From contig JAHHGV010000003.1 of the NCBI GenBank assembly GCA_019359695.1, positions 226,603 to 290,602 of the forward strand: DNA of 64,000 nucleotides. The letters are read 5' to 3'. Both the position numbers and the translations under genes were made by a program. The DNA comes from Brasilonema angustatum HA4187-MV1. GTDB lineage: Bacteria; Cyanobacteriota; Cyanobacteriia; Cyanobacteriales; Nostocaceae. Below the pieces are notes generated by a model. The model ran no database searches and had not been told where the DNA came from. It saw only the letters and a program-made list of their open reading frames with translations. This document shows, in pieces, positions 17,854 through 27,286 of this stretch (position 1 is its first letter; each line of letters starts with the position of its first letter).

Positions 17854-18525
17854 CTACAGAGAAACTTTTTGACACGAAGCCTCTTTGACTTCAAGCATTG
17901 GTGCAAGAGCAGTACGTTGTACTTCTTGGCTAATGCCATTTCCACGGAGAATAATTGAAGCGCGTGACTGAAGAAAATCTCGTACTGCCGGACAACCAAG
18001 GGATGGCATCAGCTCTGCCAATACAGGAAGAAATGCTACATTCAATTTGTCTAGAGATGGTCTCAAAGTTTGATTCAAGTCTGGAACGTTAGTAAAATTT
18101 TTCACTCCAAGCTTTTGCCAAGTTTGAAAATCAGCTTGCTGGATTTGCTTTCCGGCTTCTATCTGTCCTCGAAAAAAAACTGCAACTGTATCGGGTTGGA
18201 GATTATAATTTATTGCCTGCTGCTGTATTTTTGTTATTAGTTCTTGTTCTCGTTGACGGTCTTCAATAGGGCGTTTCTGATTCCATTTCCAGCGAGCAAC
18301 ATCATGAGCAATCATTAACCTCTGCTGCATGAGTTGAAGCAATTTATTAATTTGTACCTGTTGGTGTGCAGCTACATTATTTACAAAACTGAACTGTGGT
18401 TGTGGATTTTGAGAGAGCAAATGATATTTTAAGTACCCAGCAGCTAGTGCACTGCTGAAGAACAGTCCAAGGAAAATCAGAGTTGCTTGCAACTGGACAC
18501 CCTTTCGGAAATGATTTGCTGTCAT
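17854..18525 (-). CDS. Exported chorismate mutase, AroQ gamma type
   Basis: Chorismate mutase converts chorismate to prephenate on the way to phenylalanine and tyrosine. The 223-residue protein has an N-terminal hydrophobic segment (ATLIFLGLFFSSALAAGYL) and then the helical AroQ core with LLQLMQQRLMIAHDVARWKW, the PIEDRQRE motif and VAVFFRGQIEAGKQIQ, which carry the conserved Arg, Lys, Glu and Gln active-site positions. A C-terminal extension with two cysteines (LGCPAV, ASCQKV) fits the gamma subclass, found outside the cytoplasm in other bacteria. The periplasmic role in cyanobacteria is unclear. Single gene, convergent with the secreted protein gene. Confidence 0.85.
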   Translation of the reverse strand: MTANHFRKGVQLQATLIFLGLFFSSALAAGYLKYHLLSQNPQPQFSFVNNVAAHQQVQINKLLQLMQQRLMIAHDVARWKWNQKRPIEDRQREQELITKIQQQAINYNLQPDTVAVFFRGQIEAGKQIQQADFQTWQKLGVKNFTNVPDLNQTLRPSLDKLNVAFLPVLAELMPSLGCPAVRDFLQSRASIILRGNGISQEVQRTALAPMLEVKEASCQKVSL

Positions 18526-19057
18526 CGCTGGTACCAGAAATTGATGATGAACTACCCTGTTGTCCTATCCTGGGTTGAGAGCGGAGTTTCCGCAATCTCT
18601 TGCGAGGTGGACTGAAATTTTTGACCCGATAGTTGGAATTTAAACAAGCAAATGACTGTTAGCAAACTATTCGTAAATAGATGCCAACACTTTATCTGCT
18701 GCTGCCCGGAATGCAGTAGCGCCACCCGCGCTCATATCACGGGGCGCACAGGTACGATTCCTCACATAGGTGAGAGTGATGGCTCCTACAGCAGCCAGAA
18801 TCGGATCAGTATTGTTTTTGCCACCTGTCTGTCCACTTAGCAAGGTGCGCCATTTCCATTATTATCGCTTATTATCGCTGCAAGCCATCACAGAAATTCA
18901 TAGCAAAATCAAATCTTGTAATTTAGTAAACAAGTATGGAAAACTTCTGTCTGTTGAGGAATTGACGAGCAAGAATTTTGAGTTAAATTTTGTTAAGATT
19001 GGATTCAATATAATTACTTCTGCCTTATCTATCAATTGCCTACCTTGGAGACACCTC
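18526..19057. other. Gap with a gene remnant, upstream of the ABC-F gene
   Basis: The gap separates the divergent chorismate mutase and ABC-F genes. Apart from the minus-strand remnant at 18667-18858, nothing gene-like is seen. The 3' part is AT-rich and should hold the ABC-F promoter. Confidence 0.5.
18667..18858 (-). pseudogene. Fragment of an unrecognised gene, C-terminal end
   Basis: A minus-strand frame without an early start codon reads TLLSGQTGGKNNTDPILAAV, then VRNRTCAPRDMSAGGATAFR and ends ADKVLASIYE before a TAG. The composition is protein-like and ends cleanly, but an upstream in-frame TAA and no start indicate a truncated remnant. Family not recognised. Confidence 0.35.
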
Positions 19058-20752
19058 ATGCTGCGACTTGAACATATCAGTAAAATTTATCCCACAGGCG
19101 AAGTTCTCAAGGATGTCAACTGGGAAGTCAAAGCTGGCGATCGCATTGGTTTAGTCGGTGTCAATGGTGCCGGAAAATCCACCCAACTCAAAATTATTAC
19201 AGGGGAAACTGAACCCACGTCTGGCGAAATCATTCGTCCTGCCAGTTTACACATAGCTTACCTCAATCAAGAGTTTGAAGTCGAACCCACTCGCACTGTT
19301 AGAGAAGAATTTTGGACGGTTTTTAAAGAAGCTAATTCTGTGCAGGTGTCTCTAGCGCAGGTGATGCGAGAGATGGAAAGCGCAACTCCAGAGGAACTGG
19401 ATAAACTGATTCATAAGTTAGATCGCTTACAACGGCAGTTTGAAGCATTAGATGGCTACATCTTGGACACACGAATTGGGAAGATTCTACCAGAGATGGG
19501 GTTTGGGCTAGAAGATGGCGATCGCCTTGTGAGTGCCTTTAGTGGCGGTTGGCAAATGCGAATGGGTTTAGGCAAAATTCTTTTGCAAGAACCTGACTTA
19601 TTACTATTAGACGAGCCAACGAACCACTTAGATTTAGAAACGATTGAGTGGTTAGAAAATTATCTCAAGGGGCTGAATACCCCAATGGTCATAGTTTCTC
19701 ATGACCGCGAGTTCCTTGACCGTTTGTGCACGCAAATTGTCGAAACAGAACGCGGTGTTTCCAACACCTACCTTGGCAATTATTCAGCATATTTGCAACA
19801 AAAAGCTGAAAGTCAAACAGCCCAAGTTGCTGCTTACGAACGCCAGCAAAAAGAATTAGATAAACAACAAGCTTTTGTTGATAGGTTCCGGGCTAGTGCT
19901 ACCCGCAGTACTCAAGCGAAAAGCCGAGAAAAACAACTAGACAAAATTGAACGTATCGAAGCACCGACGGATAATTTAAGAACATTGCACTTTCGTTTTC
20001 CCGCTGCACCCCGTAGTGGACGTGAGGTGGTGAATATCAAAGATTTAACTCACGTCTATGATGATAAGATTTTGTTTTTGGGTGGAAATCTTTTCATCGA
20101 AAAGGGCGATCGCATTGCTTTTCTTGCTCCTAATGGTGCAGGCAAATCCACTTTGTTACGCCTGATTATGGGTGTTGAACAACCCACAGAAGGAACTGTG
20201 ACATTGGGTGAACACAATGTTCTCCCTGGATACTTTGAACAAAACCAAGCTGAAGCTTTGGATTTGAAAAAAACTGTTATGGAAACTATCCATGACGAAG
20301 TTCCTGATTGGAAAAATGAAGAAGTTCGCACTCTTTTAGGAAGATTTCTCTTCAGCGGTGACACTGTGTTCAAAGCAGTGGCGGCATTAAGTGGAGGTGA
20401 AAAAGCACGTCTTGCCTTAGCAAAAATGCTGTTACAACCAGCCAATTTATTAATACTGGATGAGCCTACTAACCATTTAGACATTCCAGCAAAAGAAATG
20501 TTGGAAGAAGCCATTCAAAACTATGAAGGCACAGTACTTGTTGTTTCCCATGATCGTTATTTCATTTCCAAGGTAGCAAACAAAATTGTGGAAATCAGGG
20601 AAGGAGATTTCCGCGTCTATTTAGGAGATTACCACTATTACTTAGATAAAATAGCAGAGGAAAAAGAAGAAGCAAAATTAGCAGCAATTGCTGCCGAAAA
20701 AGCCGCCAAAAAAGCTGCTAAAGCAGCAAAAAGTGGCACAAAAAAGAAGTGA
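19058..20752 (+). CDS. ABC-F family ATPase
   Basis: ABC-F proteins carry two ATP-binding domains and no membrane part, and act on the ribosome in translation regulation or antibiotic protection. From ATG 19058 (GGAG 8 bases upstream) the product has 564 residues; the open frame extends further upstream but without protein-like sequence. Domain 1 has Walker A GVNGAGKST, signature SAFSGGWQMR and LLLLDEPTNHLD. Domain 2 has APNGAGKST, ALSGGEKARL and LLILDEPTNHLD. The inter-domain linker is charged, and the C-terminal end is lysine and alanine rich (EKAAKKAAKAAKSGTKKK). Exact subfamily undecided. Confidence 0.95.
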   Translation: MLRLEHISKIYPTGEVLKDVNWEVKAGDRIGLVGVNGAGKSTQLKIITGETEPTSGEIIRPASLHIAYLNQEFEVEPTRTVREEFWTVFKEANSVQVSLAQVMREMESATPEELDKLIHKLDRLQRQFEALDGYILDTRIGKILPEMGFGLEDGDRLVSAFSGGWQMRMGLGKILLQEPDLLLLDEPTNHLDLETIEWLENYLKGLNTPMVIVSHDREFLDRLCTQIVETERGVSNTYLGNYSAYLQQKAESQTAQVAAYERQQKELDKQQAFVDRFRASATRSTQAKSREKQLDKIERIEAPTDNLRTLHFRFPAAPRSGREVVNIKDLTHVYDDKILFLGGNLFIEKGDRIAFLAPNGAGKSTLLRLIMGVEQPTEGTVTLGEHNVLPGYFEQNQAEALDLKKTVMETIHDEVPDWKNEEVRTLLGRFLFSGDTVFKAVAALSGGEKARLALAKMLLQPANLLILDEPTNHLDIPAKEMLEEAIQNYEGTVLVVSHDRYFISKVANKIVEIREGDFRVYLGDYHYYLDKIAEEKEEAKLAAIAAEKAAKKAAKAAKSGTKKK

Positions 20753-21205
20753 AAAACTGTAGGTGTAACTGTCCTAAGTCATTCATGAGAATCTTTGTTT
20801 GTGTCTGACATTTGTGTGCTTAGTGATCGCCTGCCGTTCGCTGCGCGTTTGCCCCAATGGTGCGGCGATAGCTTCGTGCGCAGCATAGCGGCAGATCACT
20901 TACATAGTCGCCCTCGTCGCACCGAAAGCCGTCATTAGCTTTGCGAGGATTGTCATGAAACGTAAAGCGACACCCTGCTTTAAGCGCCTCTATGTTCAAC
21001 AAAAATCTCACAATTCAAATCGGATTACTGTAGATAGTCCTCATCCCGAATATCACAAGAAATTACCAAAGATAAACAAAGTTTAAGAATTGTCTAAAAG
21101 CCCACAGTTATGCAAAAAAAGTAGGTCATAAGCAGAAATTCACTTGCGGCTGCTAATAGCAATGGTATCATTCGGGTATTACAAAAAGTAAAGGGCAGTT
21201 TTACT
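20753..21205. other. Gap before gpmI with an imperfect inverted repeat
   Basis: The stretch 20819-20902 starts with TTAGTGATCGCCTGCCG and ends with CGGCAGATCACTTA, giving a MITE-like inverted-repeat structure around a GC-rich centre. The rest up to gpmI is AT-rich and should include its promoter. No gene is seen. Confidence 0.55.
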
Positions 21206-22804
21206 ATGACCAAGGCACCTATTGCTCCCGTGGTGCTAGTCATTTTAGACGGATGGGGCTACTGCGAGGAGAGTCATGGAAACGCCATTGCTGTAGCTAA
21301 CACTCCGGTGATGGATAGCTTATGGGCGGCTTATCCCCACACCCTCATCCGAACATCAGGGAAAGCGGTGGGGTTACCAGAAGGTCAAATGGGCAACTCG
21401 GAAGTTGGTCATTTGAACATAGGCGCTGGTAGAATTGTCCCCCAAGAATTAGTACGGATCTCAGACGCAGTAGAGGACGGTTCTATTCTCAGAAATCCAG
21501 CACTTGTGAAGATTTGCCAGGAAGTTTATAGTCGAAATGGCAAGCTGCATCTGGTTGGGCTAACTTCTGAGGGTGGAGTGCATTCGCACATCACTCATCT
21601 ATTCGGACTACTTGACTTAGCAAAGATTCAGGGAATATCCCAAGTTTGCATACACGCCATTACTGATGGGCGTGACACCACTCCCACTGAAGGAGTGAAA
21701 GCATTGGGGCTTCTTCAAGACTATATCGACCGTATAGGCGTCGGGCGCATAGTCACAGTTAGCGGTCGCTATTACGCGATGGATCGCGATCGCCGCTGGG
21801 ATCGAGTTAAACGCGCTTACGACGTGATGACGCAGGATGGACCAGGAAATGGTCTAAAAGCTGTCGAAGTCCTACAAGCATCGTATGCAGAACGTTTGAC
21901 GGACGAATTCGTGCTCCCAGTCAGAATAGCACCTGGAGCTATCGAACCAGGAGACGGAGTCATCTTTTTTAACTTCCGCCCCGACAGATCAAGACAACTG
22001 AGCCAAGCTCTTGTCAATCCAGAATTTAACGGTTTTGAAAGACAGCAAATCACCCCACTGTCTTTTGTTACCTTTACACAGTATGACCCAGAATTACGAG
22101 TTGGGGTTGCTTTTGAACCGCAAAATTTGAGTAATATTCTTGGGGAAGTCATTTCCAAGCATGATTTAAAGCAGCTTCGGACTGCAGAAACCGAAAAATA
22201 CGCTCACGTCACTTACTTCTTCAATGGGGGTCTGGAAGAACCTTTTAAAGGAGAAGACCGACTATTGATAAGCTCTCCTATGGTGCCAACTTATGATAGT
22301 GCTCCTGCAATGTCAGCACAAGCAGTGACAGACGTGGCGATCGCAGCAATTGAAAAGGGCGTATACTCGCTTGTTGTCATCAACTATGCCAACCCAGACA
22401 TGGTAGGACACACAGGTAACATCCAAGCGACTGTCAAAGCGGTTGAGACAGTTGACCAGTGTTTGGGTCGCCTACTCTCCGGTATTGGTAAAGTCGGGGG
22501 GACAGCAATTATAACTGCTGACCACGGCAACGCTGAGTATATGCTAGATAGCAACGGAAATCCCTGGACCGCGCACACGACTAACTTAGTTCCCCTGATT
22601 TTAGTCGAAGGTGAAAAAGCTAAAATCCCAGGACATGGTACAGATGTCGCCTTGCGGAGTGATGGTAAGCTATCCGACATTGCACCGACAATTTTGGATA
22701 TTCTACAACTACCTCAACCAATAGAAATGACAGGGCGATCGCTACTGCAAAACGCCGAGTATGACGTGCAACTTTCTCGCACTCCTGTACAACTGGCGAT
22801 GTGA
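21206..22804 (+). CDS. gpmI: 2,3-bisphosphoglycerate-independent phosphoglycerate mutase
   Basis: The enzyme interconverts 3- and 2-phosphoglycerate in glycolysis using two Mn ions. At 532 residues it has the family length. The alkaline-phosphatase-like metal motif LVILDGWGYCEE is at 11-22 and the phospho-serine is Ser65 in GNSEVGH. The motifs HAITDGRDTTP, NFRPDRSRQLSQA, NYANPDMVGHTG and TADHGNAEYM supply further metal and substrate ligands, all present. It is followed by a strong hairpin and then secG, the usual cyanobacterial order. Confidence 0.98.
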   Translation: MTKAPIAPVVLVILDGWGYCEESHGNAIAVANTPVMDSLWAAYPHTLIRTSGKAVGLPEGQMGNSEVGHLNIGAGRIVPQELVRISDAVEDGSILRNPALVKICQEVYSRNGKLHLVGLTSEGGVHSHITHLFGLLDLAKIQGISQVCIHAITDGRDTTPTEGVKALGLLQDYIDRIGVGRIVTVSGRYYAMDRDRRWDRVKRAYDVMTQDGPGNGLKAVEVLQASYAERLTDEFVLPVRIAPGAIEPGDGVIFFNFRPDRSRQLSQALVNPEFNGFERQQITPLSFVTFTQYDPELRVGVAFEPQNLSNILGEVISKHDLKQLRTAETEKYAHVTYFFNGGLEEPFKGEDRLLISSPMVPTYDSAPAMSAQAVTDVAIAAIEKGVYSLVVINYANPDMVGHTGNIQATVKAVETVDQCLGRLLSGIGKVGGTAIITADHGNAEYMLDSNGNPWTAHTTNLVPLILVEGEKAKIPGHGTDVALRSDGKLSDIAPTILDILQLPQPIEMTGRSLLQNAEYDVQLSRTPVQLAM

Positions 22805-22811
22805 AATAGTC

Positions 22812-22860
22812 AAAAATGATGAATTATGTAAACAAAGAAAATTCATAATTCATCATTTTT
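22812..22860 (+). terminator. Intrinsic terminator after gpmI
   Basis: A 17-bp perfect stem at 22812-22828 and 22844-22860 (AAAAATGATGAATTATG with its complement) closes a 15-nt loop and ends in a run of five T. It stands 8 bp after the gpmI stop and 60 bp before secG, so secG may have its own promoter or receive read-through. Confidence 0.75.
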
Positions 22861-22920
22861 AATCTATAATAAAGAATTGGTCTATCTTAAAACTCGATAA
22901 TCAACTATATTTTAGATACC

Positions 22921-23154
22921 ATGACCATTGCTAACGTCGTAGAATTTATTTGGGCACTTTCCGCTGTTGGTCTCATTGTTTTGGTTTTGCTGCATAGTCC
23001 CAAAGGTGATGGCATAGGAGCTATTGGTGGACAAGCCCAGTTGTTCAGCAGCACTAAGAGCGCAGAAAATACATTAAACCGAGTGACTTGGGCACTCACA
23101 GCCATTTTTCTTGGTTTAACTGTAGTTTTAAGTGCTGGTTGGCTCCCTAAATAA
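22921..23154 (+). CDS. secG: Preprotein translocase subunit SecG
   Basis: SecG is the small third subunit of the SecYEG translocon. The 77 residues form two membrane helices, near 8-25 (FIWALSAVGLIVLVLLHSPK) and 55-72 (WALTAIFLGLTVVLSAGWL). Between them is the family-typical loop HSPKGDGIGAIGGQAQLFSS. The protease-like gene follows 9 bp after the stop on the same strand, probably co-transcribed. Confidence 0.95.
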   Translation: MTIANVVEFIWALSAVGLIVLVLLHSPKGDGIGAIGGQAQLFSSTKSAENTLNRVTWALTAIFLGLTVVLSAGWLPK

Positions 23155-23163
23155 GATGAAAAT

Positions 23164-23961
23164 ATGGGGAGACAAACCCAAAAACTCATATTAAGTACTC
23201 CCAAAAGTACTATTAAAACTACCATTACAAAAACTGTAGTCTTGCAGCGCTTGATTGTCTCACTAGCATTAGCTATTGGTACAGCGCTGCTTATTATTTT
23301 GACCAGCTTTCAATCCAGCGCCATCCCTGTTACCTCTGCCTCACCTCCCCTCAAGCCTCATCCACTACCACCAACACTGACGCAGTGGCAAGATAGCACT
23401 AACAGCGGTGACTACTTTTCTCAAGTTAGTCCAACCCAAGTAGGTTATCTGGTTTGGTCGCAGTTTCCCATTCGGGTTTATGTAGAACCAACCCAAGCAG
23501 TTAATAGTAAACAGGCAGAAGATTGGGTGAAAAACGTTTCACAAGCAGTTCAGGAGTGGAGTATTTATTTGCCTTTGGCGATCGTTGAACAACCCAAAGA
23601 CGCAGACATTACTATTGTGCGAAAAACTCCACCATTGCAAACTTCTCCTGATAGTAAAATGCCGCGTGCGCGTTCTGCTCAAACGACTTATGAAATGTAC
23701 GTTAGCAAAAATAATCTTTTATCTCACCGCTTCACGATTTTGTTGAGTCCTAGCCAAACAGGACAGTATCTCCTTGCAGCCACTCGCCACGAATTTGGTC
23801 ATGCATTAGGAATATGGGGACATAGTCCGCTGCCAAGCGATGCTTTATACTTTTCTCAGGTTCGCAACTCGCCGCCGATTTCTGCTAGAGATGTGAATAC
23901 TTTAAAGCGGGTTTATGAACAGCCAACGAGTTTAGGATGGTCTGTAGGAAACAACTCTTGA
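23164..23961 (+). CDS. Metzincin-like (M10-type) zinc protease, membrane-anchored
   Basis: The 265-residue protein has an N-terminal hydrophobic anchor or signal (LIVSLALAIGTALLIILTSF) and the zinc-binding signature HEFGHALGIWGHS near residue 216, matching HExxHxxGxxH of metzincins. The preceding part (FPIRVYVEPTQAVNSKQAED, DITIVRKTPP) resembles the substrate-side beta-sheet of matrixin-like domains. The downstream methionine turn typical of the clan is not obvious. Likely periplasmic. It begins 9 bp after secG, so co-expression with protein export is plausible. Confidence 0.82.
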   Translation: MGRQTQKLILSTPKSTIKTTITKTVVLQRLIVSLALAIGTALLIILTSFQSSAIPVTSASPPLKPHPLPPTLTQWQDSTNSGDYFSQVSPTQVGYLVWSQFPIRVYVEPTQAVNSKQAEDWVKNVSQAVQEWSIYLPLAIVEQPKDADITIVRKTPPLQTSPDSKMPRARSAQTTYEMYVSKNNLLSHRFTILLSPSQTGQYLLAATRHEFGHALGIWGHSPLPSDALYFSQVRNSPPISARDVNTLKRVYEQPTSLGWSVGNNS

Positions 23962-23982
23962 CTACAATAGGAGCTGACTTGA

Positions 23983-24018
23983 AAAAGGGGTGTAAGGGTG
24001 TAAGGGTGTAAGGGTACA
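23983..24018. repeat. GGTGTAA heptamer array (STRR)
   Basis: The heptamer GGTGTAA is repeated about three to four times in tandem. Related AGGGGTGT-type arrays occur at 41290, 42480, 58520 and 58790. Confidence 0.85.
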
Positions 24019-24131
24019 ACCTCTCCTATAGTGTGGGGCGAGGGCGCGAAGAAGCTAAATTTTGTGTCGAAATACAGATCAAAACACAAGAAATAAGATT
24101 TAATATTTTTGTGAGCGATTCCCCTAAATTT

Positions 24132-24338
24132 ATGCTAACTGCATTCATCCTTATCACTTTAGGCACGTTGACTCAAGTTGTTGTACTCGCAACCTCCGGA
24201 AACAGGCTTCCTCGATTCAACAAAACCTGTTCGACTTGCGGGTATCAAATTCCGCCCTTGGAACGTCCGCCAGCATTCCATGACTGTCCAGAGTGTGAAC
24301 GATTGTTCAGTCTTAGTGACTCACTGCCCCGCTTGTAG
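24132..24338 (+). CDS. Small membrane-anchored zinc-ribbon-like protein
   Basis: ATG 24132 gives 68 residues. An N-terminal hydrophobic helix (LTAFILITLGTLTQVVVLAT) is followed by two cysteine pairs, CSTC near 32 and CPEC near 53, spaced as in a zinc ribbon, and a short tail. No named family recognised. The end overlaps the convergent efflux-pump gene by 26 bp, which is tolerated for convergent genes. Confidence 0.5.
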   Translation: MLTAFILITLGTLTQVVVLATSGNRLPRFNKTCSTCGYQIPPLERPPAFHDCPECERLFSLSDSLPRL

Positions 24339-25920
24339 GTTTGACCTTCTTGAAGAACAGCACCAACAACGCACTGGCGAATAGGGCACAGCCCATAAAG
24401 AAAAAACAGTCATTGAATGCCATGACATTAGCTTCGCGGCGAACTAAGCGATCTATCATCGCGATCGCCTGATTTTGTGCCAGTACGGGATCACCAGTGG
24501 ATGAACTGAAGAACTGAGTAAGCTGATCGATGCGATCGCGTGTGAGAGGATTTTCCAGCGAAACCGATTCGACCAGGCGATTGGAATGAAATTTTTCGCG
24601 CATTGATTGCAAGGTAGCTAAGGTTGCGATTCCAATCGATCCACCTAAATTGCGCATCATATTAAACAAGGCAGAAGCAGAACCAACTTGTTTCGGGTTA
24701 ATACCTGCTGTGGCGACGCTAGACAAAGGAGTCATAATTAACGGCTGACCGCAAGCACGGACGACCTGTGACCAGATAAGCTGTTCAAGACCAGTCTGTG
24801 CCGTCATCGTCGAGTTCATGAAGCAACTGACCCCAAACAAACTCAATCCTATAGTAATCAGTAGCCGCAAATCAAATCGCTGCATGAGTTTGGGTACAAA
24901 AGGGATGATGAACAACTGGGGAATTCCTGACCACATAATGGTTTCACCAATTTTCATGGCGTTATAGCCCTGAATCTGTGCCAGGAAAAGAGGCAATATA
25001 AAAACTGAACCGTAGAGTCCCAAACCCGTTGCCGTATTTACAGCCATTGACAAACCGAAATTACGCTGTGCGATTAATCGTAAATTGAGCAACGGTTGCT
25101 TGCGGGTGAACTGAATCCAAATGAAAATAGGTAAGAAGATTCCTGCTAGTACCGCTGCACGCACAATCTCAACAGAACCAAACCAGTCTTTTCGGTTTCC
25201 TTCTTCTAGAAAAAACACAAACGATGCCAAACCGATCGCCATTGTTGCAATACCCCACCAATCCCCTTGTTTGAATAGCTGCAACTGCATCGGTTTGGGG
25301 GCGATAGCATAAGCAACTCCTGCTATCAACAAAATTCCTGGAAGAATGTTTAGATAAAAGATGTATTGCCAACTAAAATTGTCAGTTAGCCAACCGCCAA
25401 CAGTCGGACCAACCGAAGGTGCAAAGGTGGCTGTGATTGCAAACAGTGCTAAGCCGATGGGCTGTTTCGCTGGTGGTAAGGTGCTAAGAATGACCGTAAA
25501 AGCGATTGGAATCAGAATTCCGCCTGTAAATCCCTGCCCTGCGCGAAACAAAATCATCATTCCTAAATTGGAGGCAAAGGCACAAGCTACGGAAAAAAAC
25601 AGAAACAGTGTGGCGTTAACCAACAAATAGCGTCGGACGGAGAATACCTGAGATAACCATCCTGTTAAGGGAATCACCACAATTTCCGCCACCAGATAAC
25701 CTGTCGAGATCCAAGAGCCTTCATCAATAGTGGCACCCAATGCCCCTGTAATATCATTAAGGGAGGCATTGGTAATTTGAATATCCAGTACTGCCATAAA
25801 GGCACCCAGCAGGGTTGCCATGACACCGATCCAGTCTTTGAGGGATACTTGGTCGGATTGGGAACCAGACGCAGGGACAGCAGCTCGTCCTTGTTGATTA
25901 TTGATGCTTGTGCGGCTCAC
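24313..25920 (-). CDS. DHA2-family multidrug MFS transporter (EmrB-like)
   Basis: This is a proton-driven drug exporter of the 14-helix DHA2 family, 535 residues. Features are LGAFMAVLDIQITNASLNDI in helix 1 (the LDxTIxNxALP-type motif), the loop GWLSQVFSVRRYLLV, and motif C in helix 5 (ATFAPSVGPTVGGWLTDNFS). The usual C-terminal helix is present (FFMGCALFASALLVLFFKKV). The upstream HlyD/EmrA-type gene on the same strand is separated by only 10 bp, so both form one efflux operon. A TolC partner could be any outer-membrane channel, such as the one near kaiC. Substrate unknown. Confidence 0.94.
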   Translation of the reverse strand: MSRTSINNQQGRAAVPASGSQSDQVSLKDWIGVMATLLGAFMAVLDIQITNASLNDITGALGATIDEGSWISTGYLVAEIVVIPLTGWLSQVFSVRRYLLVNATLFLFFSVACAFASNLGMMILFRAGQGFTGGILIPIAFTVILSTLPPAKQPIGLALFAITATFAPSVGPTVGGWLTDNFSWQYIFYLNILPGILLIAGVAYAIAPKPMQLQLFKQGDWWGIATMAIGLASFVFFLEEGNRKDWFGSVEIVRAAVLAGIFLPIFIWIQFTRKQPLLNLRLIAQRNFGLSMAVNTATGLGLYGSVFILPLFLAQIQGYNAMKIGETIMWSGIPQLFIIPFVPKLMQRFDLRLLITIGLSLFGVSCFMNSTMTAQTGLEQLIWSQVVRACGQPLIMTPLSSVATAGINPKQVGSASALFNMMRNLGGSIGIATLATLQSMREKFHSNRLVESVSLENPLTRDRIDQLTQFFSSSTGDPVLAQNQAIAMIDRLVRREANVMAFNDCFFFMGCALFASALLVLFFKKVKPTSGAVSH

Positions 25921-25930
25921 GAACTTCCCT

Positions 25931-27286
25931 TTAACGAATTTTAACTGTTACAACCACAGACATTCCTGGAGTAATGCGTGACTCATAACCCCGAATATTT
26001 TGAGGATCAAACACTATTTTCACCGGCACTCGTTGTACAATCTTGGTAAAATTACCAGTTGCATTATCTGGTGGTAACAAAGCAAATTTAGCTCCGGAAG
26101 CAGGAGCCAGACTATTCACCCTACCCAGAAAAGCTCGACCGGGGAAGGCATCAACTTTGATTTCTACTGGTTGCCCTGGATGCATATTTCCTAACTGAGT
26201 CTCTTTGAAATTAGCTACAATCCAAGGACGCTGTTCGACAATATACATTAATGTTTGCCCAGGTTGTACGCGCTGCCCTACCTGCACATTCTTATTTCCC
26301 ACTTGTCCATCTGTGGGAGCGGTAAGGTTTGTGTAGGATAATTGGAGTTCCGCATTCTTTACTTGTGCTTGGGCTTGGGCGATCGCTGAGAGTGCTGCCT
26401 TGTATTGCCGCTTATTCACCTCTGTTTGTTCACTGCTGGCATTAGCTTGTTGCAGATTACCTTTAGTCGAAGCTAACTTTGCCTGAGAATTCGTCAAATT
26501 TTGCTGTGCTTGGGCAACTCTTGCTTGCGCCTGCTTTACTTGTTCAGAAGCTGTATTTCGTTGTGCCACTAAACCATTATAATTTGCGGTGGCAGTATCT
26601 AACTGTTGCTTGGGTGTCGCTCCAGATTGATACAGACTGGCATAGCGCTTGTAATCCAGCTCAGCTTTGATTACATTTGCTTCAACCTGTTGTAGTTGTG
26701 CTTGAGCCGCCGGAACACCTGCTTGAGCTTCTTTTAAAGCTGCTTGCGAAGTGGAAATAGTGGCAGCGGCAGCATCAATATTTCCTTGAGCTTGGGTAGT
26801 TAAACCTTGGGCATTGGTTTTAGTTATACCAATATTTGCTTGTGCGACACTTGCTTGATCACGAGCCGCTTGTAGAGATGCTATTGTCTGCTGTAAGCTG
26901 ACGTCATAGTCTTTGGGGTCGAGCTTCACAAGCAATGTACCCCTTTTAACAATTTGATTATCATCAACTAAAACCTGAGTGACTGTACCAGAGACACGAG
27001 CATTAACCGGGTGGATATCACCTGTGACATAGGCATCGTCGGTTTCCTGATGAGTGTGTGCGAAGCGCCACCAACGATAGCCAAAGATGCCAGATGCGAT
27101 CGCTCCTACAACCAGCAAACTTATCAAGATAAGCCTATTGCGACGCTTGCGTTTCGGATTCCCTGAAGGACGCTGTGTCTCTGGTGGCTTGACACTTGGC
27201 GTTTCTCGCTCCAAAACTGAGATTTGATGTCCATCTCGGTTTGGATCTAATTCTTGAGGATTGCCTGAGGAATTAGAGCTTTCCAT
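25931..27286 (-). CDS. HlyD/EmrA-type membrane fusion protein
   Basis: This is the periplasmic adaptor that joins an inner-membrane pump to an outer-membrane channel. The 451 residues comprise a polar N-terminal tail, one membrane helix near 50-70 (RLILISLLVVGAIASGIFGY), a barrel-sandwich half (DDAYVTGDIHPVNARVSGTV, VDDNQIVKRGTLLVKLDPKD), long alanine and glutamine rich coiled coils (about 130-310), the second half (LTAPTDGQVGNKNVQVGQRV) and the beta-barrel end (RITPGMSVVVTVKI). First gene of the efflux operon. Confidence 0.95.
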   Translation of the reverse strand: MESSNSSGNPQELDPNRDGHQISVLERETPSVKPPETQRPSGNPKRKRRNRLILISLLVVGAIASGIFGYRWWRFAHTHQETDDAYVTGDIHPVNARVSGTVTQVLVDDNQIVKRGTLLVKLDPKDYDVSLQQTIASLQAARDQASVAQANIGITKTNAQGLTTQAQGNIDAAAATISTSQAALKEAQAGVPAAQAQLQQVEANVIKAELDYKRYASLYQSGATPKQQLDTATANYNGLVAQRNTASEQVKQAQARVAQAQQNLTNSQAKLASTKGNLQQANASSEQTEVNKRQYKAALSAIAQAQAQVKNAELQLSYTNLTAPTDGQVGNKNVQVGQRVQPGQTLMYIVEQRPWIVANFKETQLGNMHPGQPVEIKVDAFPGRAFLGRVNSLAPASGAKFALLPPDNATGNFTKIVQRVPVKIVFDPQNIRGYESRITPGMSVVVTVKIR

